A stretch of 64,000 bases of DNA from an uncultured Clostridia bacterium (lineage in GTDB: Bacteria > Bacillota > Clostridia > Oscillospirales > Ruminococcaceae). Below the pieces are notes generated by a model that ran no database searches, was not told the origin of the DNA, and saw only the letters and a program-made list of their open reading frames with translations. The stretch's first letter is position 1. Each line of letters starts with the position of its first letter. The position numbers and the translations under genes are program-made. Positions 24,546 to 33,461 of the stretch are shown here, piece by piece. The stretch spans positions 81,257 through 145,256 of the forward strand of contig CALXBH010000079.1 in assembly GCA_944386475.1 (NCBI GenBank), given 5' to 3'.

Positions 24546-25393
24546 TATTCTTTCGCCTCCCACTGATCCAGCGCTGCTTTGAGTTCCTTCATCGCCGTTT
24601 CGTATTCCTGCTCGCTGGGCGCGACGCCGTGCCAGGAAACCTGATTTTCCATAAACGACACGCCTTTGCCCTTAATGCTCTTCTGAATGATCGCCACCGG
24701 TTTTCCCGTCAGCGAAAGGGCCTTTTGGAAGGTGCGCTCGATATCCTGAAAATCGTGGGCGTCCATGGTCAGCACATGCCAGCCAAAGGCTTCAAACTTA
24801 TCGGTGACCGGTTCGGGAGACATGACGTCTTTCACCGCTCCGTCGATCTGAAGGCCGTTAAAATCCACCACGGCGATCAGGTTGTCAAGTCCGTAATGGG
24901 CGGCGAACATGGCCGCTTCCCACACCTGGCCTTCCTGAATCTCGCCGTCTCCCAGGATCGCATACACCCGGTAGGGCTCGTGAAAACGCTTGGCAGACAG
25001 CGCCATGCCGCAGGCCGCGGAAATCCCCTGGCCCAAAGAACCGGTGCTCATATCCACGCCGGGGGTTCCCTTCATATCCGGGTGTCCCTGAAGCATGGCT
25101 CCCGTATGCCGCAGCTTTTTAAGCTCTTCCTTGGGGAAAAAGCCTTTCTCAGCCAAAATGGCGTAAAGAGCGGGCGCGCAGTGCCCTTTGGAAAGCACCA
25201 GCCGGTCCCGGTCGGGCATTTGGGGATTTTTCGGGTCTACCCGCATCACCTTTTCATACAAATAGGTCAGGGTGTCCGCGATGGACAACGACCCGCCCGG
25301 GTGCCCGGATTTAGCGTGATACACGCCCTCCACAACACCCATGCGCACTCTGCACGCTATTTTGGAAAGTTCGATTTCAACTGCTTTTTCCAT
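24545..25393 (-). CDS. Transketolase, N-terminal (TPP-binding) subunit
   Basis: A 282-residue subunit with the thiamine-diphosphate fold: SGHPGGSLSIADTL (about 31-44), LSKGHCAPALYA, and the metal/TPP motif GDGEIQEGQVWEAA ... VDFNGLQ (about 151-185). It is the first gene of the split transketolase pair. A HAD phosphatase gene lies just upstream on the same strand. Confidence 0.93.
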   Translation of the reverse strand: MEKAVEIELSKIACRVRMGVVEGVYHAKSGHPGGSLSIADTLTYLYEKVMRVDPKNPQMPDRDRLVLSKGHCAPALYAILAEKGFFPKEELKKLRHTGAMLQGHPDMKGTPGVDMSTGSLGQGISAACGMALSAKRFHEPYRVYAILGDGEIQEGQVWEAAMFAAHYGLDNLIAVVDFNGLQIDGAVKDVMSPEPVTDKFEAFGWHVLTMDAHDFQDIERTFQKALSLTGKPVAIIQKSIKGKGVSFMENQVSWHGVAPSEQEYETAMKELKAALDQWEAKE

Positions 25394-25425
25394 TCCAAGT
25401 GCTCATCCTTTCACTGTGTATCCTA

Positions 25426-26247
25426 TCAGGAATTCTCCTGTAAAAGTCCTTCAATCAGCTGTTTTAAGCCGTCCTCATTGTTGGAGGCGACCACCCGGTC
25501 CGCCGCCTGCTTGACCGCCGGCAAAGCGTTGCCCATCGCGACGCCGATTCCCGCCCGCCGGATCATCTCAATATCGTTGTTATAGTCCCCCACGGTGACG
25601 GTGTTCTCAACAGGGATCCCCGTAAGCGCCGACAGATGGGACAGCGCCTCCCCTTTGGAATTCCCCGCCGGGAGCATCTCGTAATAATGCTCCGCCGACT
25701 CCACATAGCAGACGCCTGCAAAGCGCTGCTCCTCCATAAAGCGGGCAAATTCGGGGATCAGCTCATGCTCCAAGGCGAACAACACCTTGATCGCCCCGGG
25801 AGGAATCTCATCTAGCTCCGCTATTTGGTAAGGAAGATGCTCGATCTCCAGGTGCTCTTTGACAAAGCGGTTAAAGGTCGCCACGAAGGTGGTCTTTTCC
25901 CCCAGCACCTCGATGCCCACCTGAGGATACCGCTCTTTCACCACCGCCAGGTAGCGAAGGGTATCCGGCGGCATCACAGTGTGCCAAAGCATCTCCCGGC
26001 GATGGTAGTCATAAATCGCCGCGCCGTTAAACAAAATCGCCGGCCCGTCCAGCAGCACGCCGTTTTGATGAAGCAGGCCCACATATTTGGCCGCCGAGAT
26101 AATCGACCGGCCGGTGGCGATGGTAAAACGCCCTCCGGCAGCCTGAAACGCCTTGATCGCCTCCAGATTTCCCGGGGAAATCGTTTTCTGATCGGTCAGC
26201 AGCGTCCCGTCCATATCGGATATTAAAAGCATCTGCGAAATCTTCAT
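25426..26247 (-). CDS. HAD superfamily Cof-type sugar-phosphate phosphatase
   Basis: A 273-residue hydrolase with motif I LLISDMDGTLL (residues 7-17), motif II ATGRS, the C2-type cap in the middle, and motif IV VGDYNNDIEMIRRAGIGVAMGNA (about 215-237). Members dephosphorylate sugar phosphates or nucleotides of low specificity. The start at 26247 has GGGAG 6-9 bases upstream. It lies directly before the transketolase genes and is likely co-transcribed. Confidence 0.88.
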   Translation of the reverse strand: MKISQMLLISDMDGTLLTDQKTISPGNLEAIKAFQAAGGRFTIATGRSIISAAKYVGLLHQNGVLLDGPAILFNGAAIYDYHRREMLWHTVMPPDTLRYLAVVKERYPQVGIEVLGEKTTFVATFNRFVKEHLEIEHLPYQIAELDEIPPGAIKVLFALEHELIPEFARFMEEQRFAGVCYVESAEHYYEMLPAGNSKGEALSHLSALTGIPVENTVTVGDYNNDIEMIRRAGIGVAMGNALPAVKQAADRVVASNNEDGLKQLIEGLLQENS

Positions 26248-26331
26248 GTAGCTCTCCCAAAACAACTTGTGGGGCGTTTTCGATAAGGATCCTCCAAAAA
26301 CGCCAGGAAATATTATAGCATAGTTGCGCTT

Positions 26332-27246
26332 TTACCGCAATGTTTTTAAAAAAGAGGTAAAATAGTCAGGCAAAGGTGAAGAAAATTCCAGGTACTCCCC
26401 GGTGCGGGGATGAACAAAGCCGATGGTTCTGGCGTGCAGACACTGCCCCTGCAAAGAGGCAATCACCTTTTTAGGGCCATACACCGGATCCCCCGCCACC
26501 GGGTGGCCGATATACGCCATGTGCACCCGTATCTGATGGGTGCGGCCGGTCTCCAGCCGCAGGCGCAGATGGGTAAAACGCTCAAACCGCTCCAGCACCC
26601 GGTAATGGGTCACCGCCCGGCGGGAACCCCGGTCGGTGACGCACATCTTTTTCCGGTCGGTGCTGCTTCGCCCGATGGGGGCGTCCACCGTCCCCTCGTC
26701 CGGCCCCAGCCGGCCGTATACCACCGCCTCGTATTCCCGGGTAAAGCTGTGCTCTTTAATCTGTTCGGCCAGCTTTTGGTGGGCGGTATCGTTTTTGGCT
26801 ACGATCAAAAGGCCGCTTGTATCCTTGTCGATACGGTGGACGATCCCCGGCCGGATCACCCCGTTGATGCCGGACAGGCTCTCCCCGCAGTGAAACAGCA
26901 GGGCGTTGACCAGCGTGCCGGTGTAGTTGCCCGCCGCCGGATGGACGACCATCCCCTTGGGCTTGTTGACCACCAGCAGATCCTCGTCCTCATAGACGAT
27001 GGAAAGAGGGATATCCTCTGGCAGAACGTCCAAAACCTCCGGCTCCGGCACCGAGACGGTCAGGGCATCTCCCGGTTTTACCCGGTAATTTTTCCCCGCC
27101 GCTCCCTGCTTGAGCGCAACGCACCCGTCCTCCAGAAGCTTTTGTACAAATGACCGGGATTTATCCGGCATCTGCTCGGCCAAAAAGCGGTCCAACCGTT
27201 TTCCGGCGTCCTGCTCCCCGGCGGTAAAAAGGCGTATCTCAGGCAT
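26332..27246 (-). CDS. rluD: RluA family 23S rRNA pseudouridine synthase (RluD-like)
   Basis: A 304-residue enzyme that converts uridines in rRNA to pseudouridine. Residues about 12-75 form an S4 RNA-binding domain (RLDRFLAEQMPDKSRSFVQKLLEDG), and the catalytic Asp is in HRIDKDTSGLLIVAKN (about 135-150). The gene order lspA then rluD matches ylyB in other Gram-positives. It overlaps the lspA stop by 8 bases. Confidence 0.9.
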   Translation of the reverse strand: MPEIRLFTAGEQDAGKRLDRFLAEQMPDKSRSFVQKLLEDGCVALKQGAAGKNYRVKPGDALTVSVPEPEVLDVLPEDIPLSIVYEDEDLLVVNKPKGMVVHPAAGNYTGTLVNALLFHCGESLSGINGVIRPGIVHRIDKDTSGLLIVAKNDTAHQKLAEQIKEHSFTREYEAVVYGRLGPDEGTVDAPIGRSSTDRKKMCVTDRGSRRAVTHYRVLERFERFTHLRLRLETGRTHQIRVHMAYIGHPVAGDPVYGPKKVIASLQGQCLHARTIGFVHPRTGEYLEFSSPLPDYFTSFLKTLR

Positions 27247-27844
27247 CGTGGGATCCTTCTGCCGGGGCTTCCGGCGTATTGGAAGCCTCTGTCTCTGGGG
27301 CGGACTCCTCGGCTGCTTGCTCTTCCAGCTGTTCCTGTTCCAACTCCCCTTCGATTACGTCTTCTTCGATCTGATCCAGCAGCCTTTCTTCCTTTTTAGG
27401 CTGGACAAACAAAACATAAATGAGCGCCAGAATTGTTCCTATCACCACGCAGCAGTCAGCCAGGTTAAACACTGCAAAGCCGATCAGCTGTACGTCAATG
27501 TAGTCGATCACATAATGGCGGAAAACCCGGTCAATGAGATTTCCCAAGCCGCCTGCGATAATCAGCGACACGGTATACACAAGAAACGGCGTATGGATTC
27601 GTTTGGTGACAATCAGAAAAACGAGCAGGGCGAGCAGCAAAGCCGTCACTACGATCAAAATCCACTGCATCCCGCCGAACAGGCCAAAGGCCGCCCCGTC
27701 GTTTTCCAGATAGGTCAAATGCAGCATATCCTGAATGATCGGCACCGACCCTTTGGGGGCCAGATAGGTGGCTGCCAGGAATTTAATCAGCTGATCCGCC
27801 CCCACCAGGGCGACGATCATACCGAGAGCAATATAAAGCGTCAT
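27239..27844 (-). CDS. lspA: Lipoprotein signal peptidase (signal peptidase II)
   Basis: Aspartic membrane protease that cuts prolipoproteins before the lipidated Cys. Four membrane helices are visible and both catalytic Asp motifs are present: GGLGNLIDR and VFNLADCCVVIG. NDGAAFGLF is a further family signature. The 201-residue protein has an unusual acidic C-terminal tail of about 45 residues (many Glu, EGELEQEQLEEQAAEE) after the last helix, not needed by the family. The start at 27844 has GGGAGG upstream. At least three lipoproteins in this window are potential substrates. Confidence 0.92.
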   Translation of the reverse strand: MTLYIALGMIVALVGADQLIKFLAATYLAPKGSVPIIQDMLHLTYLENDGAAFGLFGGMQWILIVVTALLLALLVFLIVTKRIHTPFLVYTVSLIIAGGLGNLIDRVFRHYVIDYIDVQLIGFAVFNLADCCVVIGTILALIYVLFVQPKKEERLLDQIEEDVIEGELEQEQLEEQAAEESAPETEASNTPEAPAEGSHDA

Positions 27845-27888
27845 AAAGGACCTCCCACCCTTTCGGGTTTTCTCTTTTCTACAAACAA

Positions 27889-27919
27889 GTTGCCGCAGCA
27901 AACAGGTTGCTGCGGCAAC
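27889..27919 (-). terminator. Hairpin after ileS
   Basis: Stem GTTGCCGCAGCAA / TTGCTGCGGCAAC with loop ACAGG, six bases after the ileS stop; the T run on the minus strand is broken (CTTGTTTGT). Confidence 0.65.
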
Positions 27920-27925
27920 GCTTGC

Positions 27926-30721
27926 TTATTCGCCTTGTTTGATCACAGATGCACAGCGTTTGCAAAGGGTAGGATGTTCCGCATCCTGCCCGACCGTTTC
28001 GCTGTAGCACCAGCAGCGCTCGCATTTTTCGCCGTCCGCAGAGGTGACTGTCACCGACAGATCCTCCCGGTCGCCAGTAAACTCGCCTTTCCCGTCTTTG
28101 ACAACCTCCACCTGAGAGACGATGAACACCTGGGCAAGTTCCTCTTTGTGGGCGGCGGCAAAGTCGTAAAGCTCTCCGCCGCAGTACAGAGTCACCTTGG
28201 CTTCCAGGGAGGCGCGGATGGCTTTTTCCACCCGTTTTAACTCCAGCGCCTTCTGGACATCCTCCCGGATGCTGTAAATGGTATCCCATTTCTGGGCAAA
28301 CGCCTCATCCGGCAGAACTTCCCGCGCCTTGGGCATCTGGTTATAATAGACGCTTTCGCTGTCGTCCCCCGCTTCATGAGGCATACTCTTCCAGATCTCA
28401 TCCGAGGTAAACGCCAGAATCGGCGCGATTAAGCGGGTTAAGCCGCTTAAAATCCGGTACATGGCCGTCTGGGCCGCCCGGCGCTGTACGCTGGTTTTCG
28501 GCTCGCAGTACAGGCGGTCTTTGATGATATCCAGATAGAAGTTGGACATATCCACCACGCAGAAGTTGCGGATAGCGTGGTAAACCACATGGAAATCAAA
28601 GGCGTTGTAGCCCTCTTCCGTTTTGCGGATTAAGTCGTCGAATTTATACAGAGCCCACCGGTCAAGCTCCAAAAGCTCGTCGTCGGAGACCTGGTCGGTA
28701 TTGGGGTCAAAGCCGTTTAGGTTGCCCAGCATATACCGGGCGGTGTTGCGGATCTTGCGGTAACCCTCGGAAAGCTGTTTTAAGATATCCTTGGAGATCC
28801 GGATGTCCGCATGATAGTCGCTGGAAGCCACCCACAGCCGCAGGATATCCGCGCCGTACTGCTGGATAATCTCCTCCGGCATGATGCCGTTTCCCAAGGA
28901 CTTGGACATCTTTTTGCCTTCGCCGTCCACCACCCAGCCGTGGGTGCACACTGCGTCGTAGGGGGCTCTGCCCTTCCACGCCACCGAGGTAAGCAACGAG
29001 GACTGGAACCAGCCGCGGTATTGGTCGGCGCCTTCCAGATACAAGTCGGCAGGCCATTTTAATTCTGGACGCTCGCACAGTACCGCTGCATGGGACACAC
29101 CGCTGTCAAACCAAACGTCCATGATGTCCATTTCTTTTGTAAACTCGTGGCAGCCGCACTCGCACTTGACGCTGTCCGGCAGCACTTCGTTGATATCGCA
29201 GGTATACCAGGCGTCGGAGCCCTCTTTGCGGAACAGGTCGGAGATCGCCTTGATGGTGTCGTCGTTGACGATGGGCTTGCCGCAGTCTTTGCAATAGACG
29301 ATCGGGATGGGCACGCCCCAGGTGCGCTGGCGGGAAATGCACCAGTCGCTGCGGTCGCGGACCATGCCCTTGATGCGCTCTTCGCCCCACTCGGGGATCC
29401 ACTTGACGTTTTTGATGGCTTCAATGGTCTCGTCCTTAAAGCCCTCCACCGAGCAGAACCACTGTTCGGTGGCACGGAACATCACCGGCTCTTTGCAGCG
29501 CCAGCAGTGGGGATACTGGTGGATGATCTTCTGGATGGCCAAAAGATTTCCCGTCTCCTCCAGCTTTTTGGCGATGGCCTTGTTGGCGTCATCGGTGAGC
29601 ATCCCGCCGCACTCGCCGGCCAGCTCGTTTAAACGGCCCTCCGAATCCACCGGCACCGGGATAGGAAGTTCTTTATAGTTTTTGCAGACCTCAAAGTCCT
29701 CAATACCATGGCCGGGAGCGGTGTGGACACAGCCGGTGCCGCTTTCCAGCGTTACATGGTCGCCCACGATCACCAAAGACTCCCGATCCAGGAAGGGATG
29801 GGCGGTCTTGATATACTCTAACTCTTTTCCGGTAAAGCTGCCCACCGTCTCGTAGTCGGCAATGCCGGCGGCTTCCATGGTGGATTTTACTAACTCCGCC
29901 GCCATGACAAGATACTGCCCGCCGGTTTTCACCAGGGTGTACTCATACACCGGGCCCAGACAGATGGCCACGTTGCCGGGCAGCGTCCAAGTGGTGGTGG
30001 TCCAGATCACAAAGTAGACGTCGGAGGGGTTGATCCCCATTCCGGAAAAGACGCCCTTGTCGTCAGTCACCTGGAATTTCACATAGATAGAATGGCAGGG
30101 ATCCTCGGAATACTCGATCTCCGCCTCGGCCAGCGCAGTGGAGCATTCGGGGCACCAATAAACCGGCTTTAAGCCCTTATAGATATAGCCCTGTTTGGCC
30201 ATCTCCCCGAAGATCTCGATCTGCTTGGCTTCAAACTCCGGCTTCAGGGTCAAGTAAGGGTCGTCAAAATCCCCTAAAACCCCCAGGCGCTTAAACTCCT
30301 GCTTTTGGTTTTCCACATAGGTAAGCGCAAACTCCCGGCAGTGACGGCGAAGCTCCACCGGGGAAACCTTCGCGTTTTTGTCGATCCCCACCTTTTTCAT
30401 CGCTTTAAGCTCGATGGGAAGGCCGTGGGTATCCCAGCCGGGGACATAGGGCGCCTGATAACCGGACATGTTTTTCTGTTTGACAATAATATCTTTTAAC
30501 ACCTTGTTGAGCGCGGTGCCCAGGTGGATGTCGCCGTTGGCATAGGGCGGTCCGTCGTGCAAAACGTATAAAGGCTTGCCCTTGTTTTTCTCCACCATTT
30601 TATAATAGGTTCTCTGCCGCTCCGATTCCTCCAGCATCTGAGGCTCCCGCTGGGGAAGGCCCGCCCGCATGGGAAAATCGGTCTCGGGAAGATTCAGTGT
30701 CTTGTTGTAATCCTGTGCCAT
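27926..30721 (-). CDS. ileS: Isoleucyl-tRNA synthetase
   Basis: Class I synthetase of 931 residues. It has the HIGH-type motif ANGDIHLGTA (about 60-69), the editing domain region with TTTTWTLPGNVA, the KMSKS loop GKKMSKSLGNG (about 600-610) and a C-terminal zinc-binding motif CERCWCY ... CKRC (about 895-925). The presence of the C-terminal zinc finger marks the bacterial type 1 form. Only 51 bases separate it from divIVA upstream, so no T-box leader is present directly before it. Confidence 0.97.
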   Translation of the reverse strand: MAQDYNKTLNLPETDFPMRAGLPQREPQMLEESERQRTYYKMVEKNKGKPLYVLHDGPPYANGDIHLGTALNKVLKDIIVKQKNMSGYQAPYVPGWDTHGLPIELKAMKKVGIDKNAKVSPVELRRHCREFALTYVENQKQEFKRLGVLGDFDDPYLTLKPEFEAKQIEIFGEMAKQGYIYKGLKPVYWCPECSTALAEAEIEYSEDPCHSIYVKFQVTDDKGVFSGMGINPSDVYFVIWTTTTWTLPGNVAICLGPVYEYTLVKTGGQYLVMAAELVKSTMEAAGIADYETVGSFTGKELEYIKTAHPFLDRESLVIVGDHVTLESGTGCVHTAPGHGIEDFEVCKNYKELPIPVPVDSEGRLNELAGECGGMLTDDANKAIAKKLEETGNLLAIQKIIHQYPHCWRCKEPVMFRATEQWFCSVEGFKDETIEAIKNVKWIPEWGEERIKGMVRDRSDWCISRQRTWGVPIPIVYCKDCGKPIVNDDTIKAISDLFRKEGSDAWYTCDINEVLPDSVKCECGCHEFTKEMDIMDVWFDSGVSHAAVLCERPELKWPADLYLEGADQYRGWFQSSLLTSVAWKGRAPYDAVCTHGWVVDGEGKKMSKSLGNGIMPEEIIQQYGADILRLWVASSDYHADIRISKDILKQLSEGYRKIRNTARYMLGNLNGFDPNTDQVSDDELLELDRWALYKFDDLIRKTEEGYNAFDFHVVYHAIRNFCVVDMSNFYLDIIKDRLYCEPKTSVQRRAAQTAMYRILSGLTRLIAPILAFTSDEIWKSMPHEAGDDSESVYYNQMPKAREVLPDEAFAQKWDTIYSIREDVQKALELKRVEKAIRASLEAKVTLYCGGELYDFAAAHKEELAQVFIVSQVEVVKDGKGEFTGDREDLSVTVTSADGEKCERCWCYSETVGQDAEHPTLCKRCASVIKQGE

Positions 30722-30772
30722 GTGTTAACTCTCCTCAAACAATGTGTTAAAAGCGCCTGGGCTGCGGAAGTT

Positions 30773-31465
30773 TTAGTCCCGCTTAAAATTCTTGCCGAAT
30801 TTCAATTCGCCGAATTTGGACTCAAAGGTATTGTCTTTATCACCCTTGTGCGCCTCGATAGGATCTTTTACCGGGGAATTTGCAGGCTCCTCTTTTTTGG
30901 GGGCAGACTCTTTCTTTTCCTCCTGCGCCTTTTCCTCAGCCGCCGGTTTTTCCGGCTCCTTTTCCGCAGGAGCGGGCTTTTTATTATCCTCCACCTCGGG
31001 AAGGCTGGTAATCAGATCCAAATGGGATTTATAAATCGTCAGCAGTTTGGATTTGAAGTTGGAAACCTCTTTCTGCATCCGAATGAGATTTTTCTCTTCC
31101 TGCTCCACCTGCACCTTGACGTTGTTGACCGTCTGGTTAGCTTTGTTCTTCGCCTCGGTGAGAATCGCTTCCGCCTGTGCCTTGGACTGGGTCAAAAGCT
31201 CCTCCGCTTTCTGCTTGGCCTCCGCCACCACGTTTTGCCCCAGGCGCTGGGCGCCGATCAAGGCTTCCTTCATGCTGTCCTCATCCTTGCGGTATTCCTC
31301 GATCTTATCCGCCAGGACAGCCATTTTTTTCTCCATGACCTTCTTTTCGCCTTCTAAGCCCTCGATATAGGCGCAAATCTGCTCTAAAAACTGTTCGACC
31401 TCCTCCGGTTTATAGCCGAAGGCCGCTTTGTCAAATTTCTGATCCCGAATATCCTGCGTAGTCAC
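30773..31465 (-). CDS. divIVA: DivIVA domain cell-division/polarity protein
   Basis: A 230-residue cytoplasmic coiled-coil protein. The N-terminal DivIVA membrane-binding segment (TTQDIRDQKFDKAAFGYKPEEVEQFL) is followed by two coiled-coil stretches (about 30-155) and a charged, disordered tail rich in Lys, Glu and Pro (160-205) ending in SKFGELKFGKNFKRD. It gathers at curved membranes at division sites. It sits between ylmH and ileS as in many Firmicutes. The KPAPAEKEPEKPAAEEK tail recalls the low-complexity tail of the lectin gene but is mixed-charge. Confidence 0.92.
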   Translation of the reverse strand: MTTQDIRDQKFDKAAFGYKPEEVEQFLEQICAYIEGLEGEKKVMEKKMAVLADKIEEYRKDEDSMKEALIGAQRLGQNVVAEAKQKAEELLTQSKAQAEAILTEAKNKANQTVNNVKVQVEQEEKNLIRMQKEVSNFKSKLLTIYKSHLDLITSLPEVEDNKKPAPAEKEPEKPAAEEKAQEEKKESAPKKEEPANSPVKDPIEAHKGDKDNTFESKFGELKFGKNFKRD

Positions 31466-31476
31466 AGTAAAACCTC

Positions 31477-32244
31477 CTAAACATATTTTTGTACAATCAA
31501 ATAAATCCGGTCTTTTTTGGTTGTGCGCATCTCACCGGTTATCAAAAACTTACCATATCCTCGTATGCGAAGGATGTCTTCCGGCGCAAGAGGGGCGCTC
31601 ACACTCTGCTCCGCGGCGTAGTTGATGGTGACCTCGCCGGAGCGGATCAGCGCCTGGGCCTTTTCCCGGCTGAGGCCGGTCACCATAGCGGTCACCGCAT
31701 CCAGCCGCAGGGAGGAAACCGTCCCCTCCACGGGAACAAGGGTTTTGCCCGGCGGAAGCTCTCCTATTATTCCCGGAAAAAGCTTTACGCCTACCCGGCC
31801 GATCTTTTTAAGTTCCGAAAACACCAGCGGCGCCGCCGCTTCTCCCAAAAACAGCACGCACCTGCCCGGCTCCGGCAGGATGTCTCCCACCATTTCCCGC
31901 TTGATTTTCAGGGCCATCAAAGAACCCAAAAAATCCCGGTGGGAAAGGGCATCTTCCCGGCGGAAGGTAACCGTCACCGGGGAGAGAGGAAACGCCTCTT
32001 CCGAAGGAGGGAGATAGTCGGGAAAAACGCCCAGCATCACCCGCTCGGCGTTTTCATAGCCACCGTAAAACAGATAAGGCTGTTCTTGCCGTTGGGCGTA
32101 CATCTTAGCCAGATAGGCCTGGCGTTCGTCGAGAAAATGAGAAAACTTTGCGATGTTCCGATTCCGGGAAACCGCAAAGATATCCTCGATTCTAGACAGG
32201 AACTCCCGGTCGCCTTCCGACGGCCTTGGCATGTCTTTTCCCAT
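31477..32244 (-). CDS. ylmH: YlmH family S4-domain RNA-binding protein
   Basis: A 255-residue protein with a novel N-terminal domain and a C-terminal S4 RNA-binding domain (about 180-240, RLDAVTAMVTGLSREKAQALIRSGEVTINYA). YlmH homologues bind the ribosome and take part in quality control of stalled peptides. It lies between sepF and divIVA, as in other Gram-positive cell-division clusters. Confidence 0.9.
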   Translation of the reverse strand: MGKDMPRPSEGDREFLSRIEDIFAVSRNRNIAKFSHFLDERQAYLAKMYAQRQEQPYLFYGGYENAERVMLGVFPDYLPPSEEAFPLSPVTVTFRREDALSHRDFLGSLMALKIKREMVGDILPEPGRCVLFLGEAAAPLVFSELKKIGRVGVKLFPGIIGELPPGKTLVPVEGTVSSLRLDAVTAMVTGLSREKAQALIRSGEVTINYAAEQSVSAPLAPEDILRIRGYGKFLITGEMRTTKKDRIYLIVQKYV

Positions 32245-32252
32245 CTTCGCTA

Positions 32253-32735
32253 TTAAAAATAGACGCCGTTGTTTTCCAGCTCATCTAACAGATCGCCCAT
32301 AATGTCCACATTATAAGGCGTGATGATAAACGTGCTGTTGGCCACCCGCTTAATCTGTCCGTTGTTGGCATAAGCCACACCGCTTAAAAAGTCCACCAGC
32401 CGGCGGGAGATCTCTTTATTGGTGGATTCCAGATTAAGGACCACCGTCCGCTTGGCGTTTAAATGATCTGCCACCGAGCTTGCGTCTTCAAAGCGCTCCG
32501 GCTTTACCAGAACAACTTTAAGCTGGGTGGTCGCGTGGATGTTAACCACTTTATTGCGCTTGTTGGCGCTGGTCATCTGCTCATTTCCATCGTAGTCATA
32601 CGCCTGGTTGTCATCATCGTGTTTTTTAGTAATAATCGTATCCATATCCTCATCCTGATTCATTTCGTCAGATTCTTCATAGTCTTCATCGTCGGCAGCG
32701 CCGATCATCACTTTGATCTTGTCCATGAAACTCAT
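32253..32735 (-). CDS. sepF: Cell division protein SepF
   Basis: A 160-residue FtsZ-binding protein. It begins with an amphipathic membrane anchor (MSFMDKIKVMIG), then an acidic linker of about 60 residues, then the SepF core (about 72-158) with VVLNLESTNKEISRRLVDFLSGVAYANNGQIKRVANSTFIITP. It tethers FtsZ filaments to the membrane. It lies eight bases upstream of ylmH and just after yggS. Confidence 0.93.
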   Translation of the reverse strand: MSFMDKIKVMIGAADDEDYEESDEMNQDEDMDTIITKKHDDDNQAYDYDGNEQMTSANKRNKVVNIHATTQLKVVLVKPERFEDASSVADHLNAKRTVVLNLESTNKEISRRLVDFLSGVAYANNGQIKRVANSTFIITPYNVDIMGDLLDELENNGVYF

Positions 32736-32747
32736 CGCGCGTTCCTC

Positions 32748-33461
32748 CTAATAATTTCTGCGGCCGAACATCGCTGTGCCGATCCTGACGATCGTCGCAC
32801 CGTATCGAACCGCGTCCTCATAATCCGAGGACATTCCCATGGATAAAATATTCATAGTACTATTATCTCTGTTTTTTGCGGTAATGTCAACAAACAACTG
32901 CTGCATTTTCGCAAAAAATACCGTATTTTTTCCCGGCGGAGGAATCGTCATCAGGCCGCGCAGCCTTAAATGGGAAAAGTCGGTTAATTTTTTTGTCATC
33001 TCCAGGCAGTGCTCCGGCATAATCCCGCTTTTGGTCTCTTCCTTCCCGATGTTGACCTCCAGCAAAACATCCATGGGCGCGTCCAAACGGGCGGCGTATT
33101 TATCCAGTTCTTTGGCGAGCTCCAGGGAGTCCAGAGACTCCACCATCGATACTTTGTCATAGATCTGCCGCACCTTGTTGGTTTGCAGATGGCCGATAAA
33201 ATGGATGTTTTCCCGGCCCAGCGTGTAGTGGGGAAACTTTTCCAAAAGCTCCTGAGCGCGGTTTTCGCCCAGCAGGGTGATCCCGCAGCCAATCGCCGCA
33301 TTAACCGTCTCCCACGGCACCGTTTTGGTCACCGCCATCACGGTAATCTCCTCCGGGCTGCGGCCGCTCTGAGCTGCGGCGGTGCTGATATTTTCCCGGA
33401 TGCGAAGGATGTTTTGACACACTTCCGCTGCGGAAAGGCTATTTGATCTGTTTTCCGTCAT
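32748..33461 (-). CDS. YggS/PLPBP family pyridoxal phosphate homeostasis protein
   Basis: A 237-residue single-barrel PLP carrier. The Schiff-base Lys is in VMAVTKTVPWETVNAAI (about residue 47), with GENRAQELLEK, HFIGHLQTNK and the phosphate-binding SMGMSSDYEDAVRYGATIVRIG. It keeps cellular PLP in balance and has no catalytic activity known. The equivalent of ylmE in the division cluster; overlaps the upstream gene by 23 bases. Confidence 0.93.
   Translation of the reverse strand: MTENRSNSLSAAEVCQNILRIRENISTAAAQSGRSPEEITVMAVTKTVPWETVNAAIGCGITLLGENRAQELLEKFPHYTLGRENIHFIGHLQTNKVRQIYDKVSMVESLDSLELAKELDKYAARLDAPMDVLLEVNIGKEETKSGIMPEHCLEMTKKLTDFSHLRLRGLMTIPPPGKNTVFFAKMQQLFVDITAKNRDNSTMNILSMGMSSDYEDAVRYGATIVRIGTAMFGRRNY

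Noticed and set aside
30721..30772. T-box leader before ileS
   Set aside because: Only 51 bases lie between divIVA and ileS, too short for a T-box, and no AGGGTGG-type T-box sequence is present.
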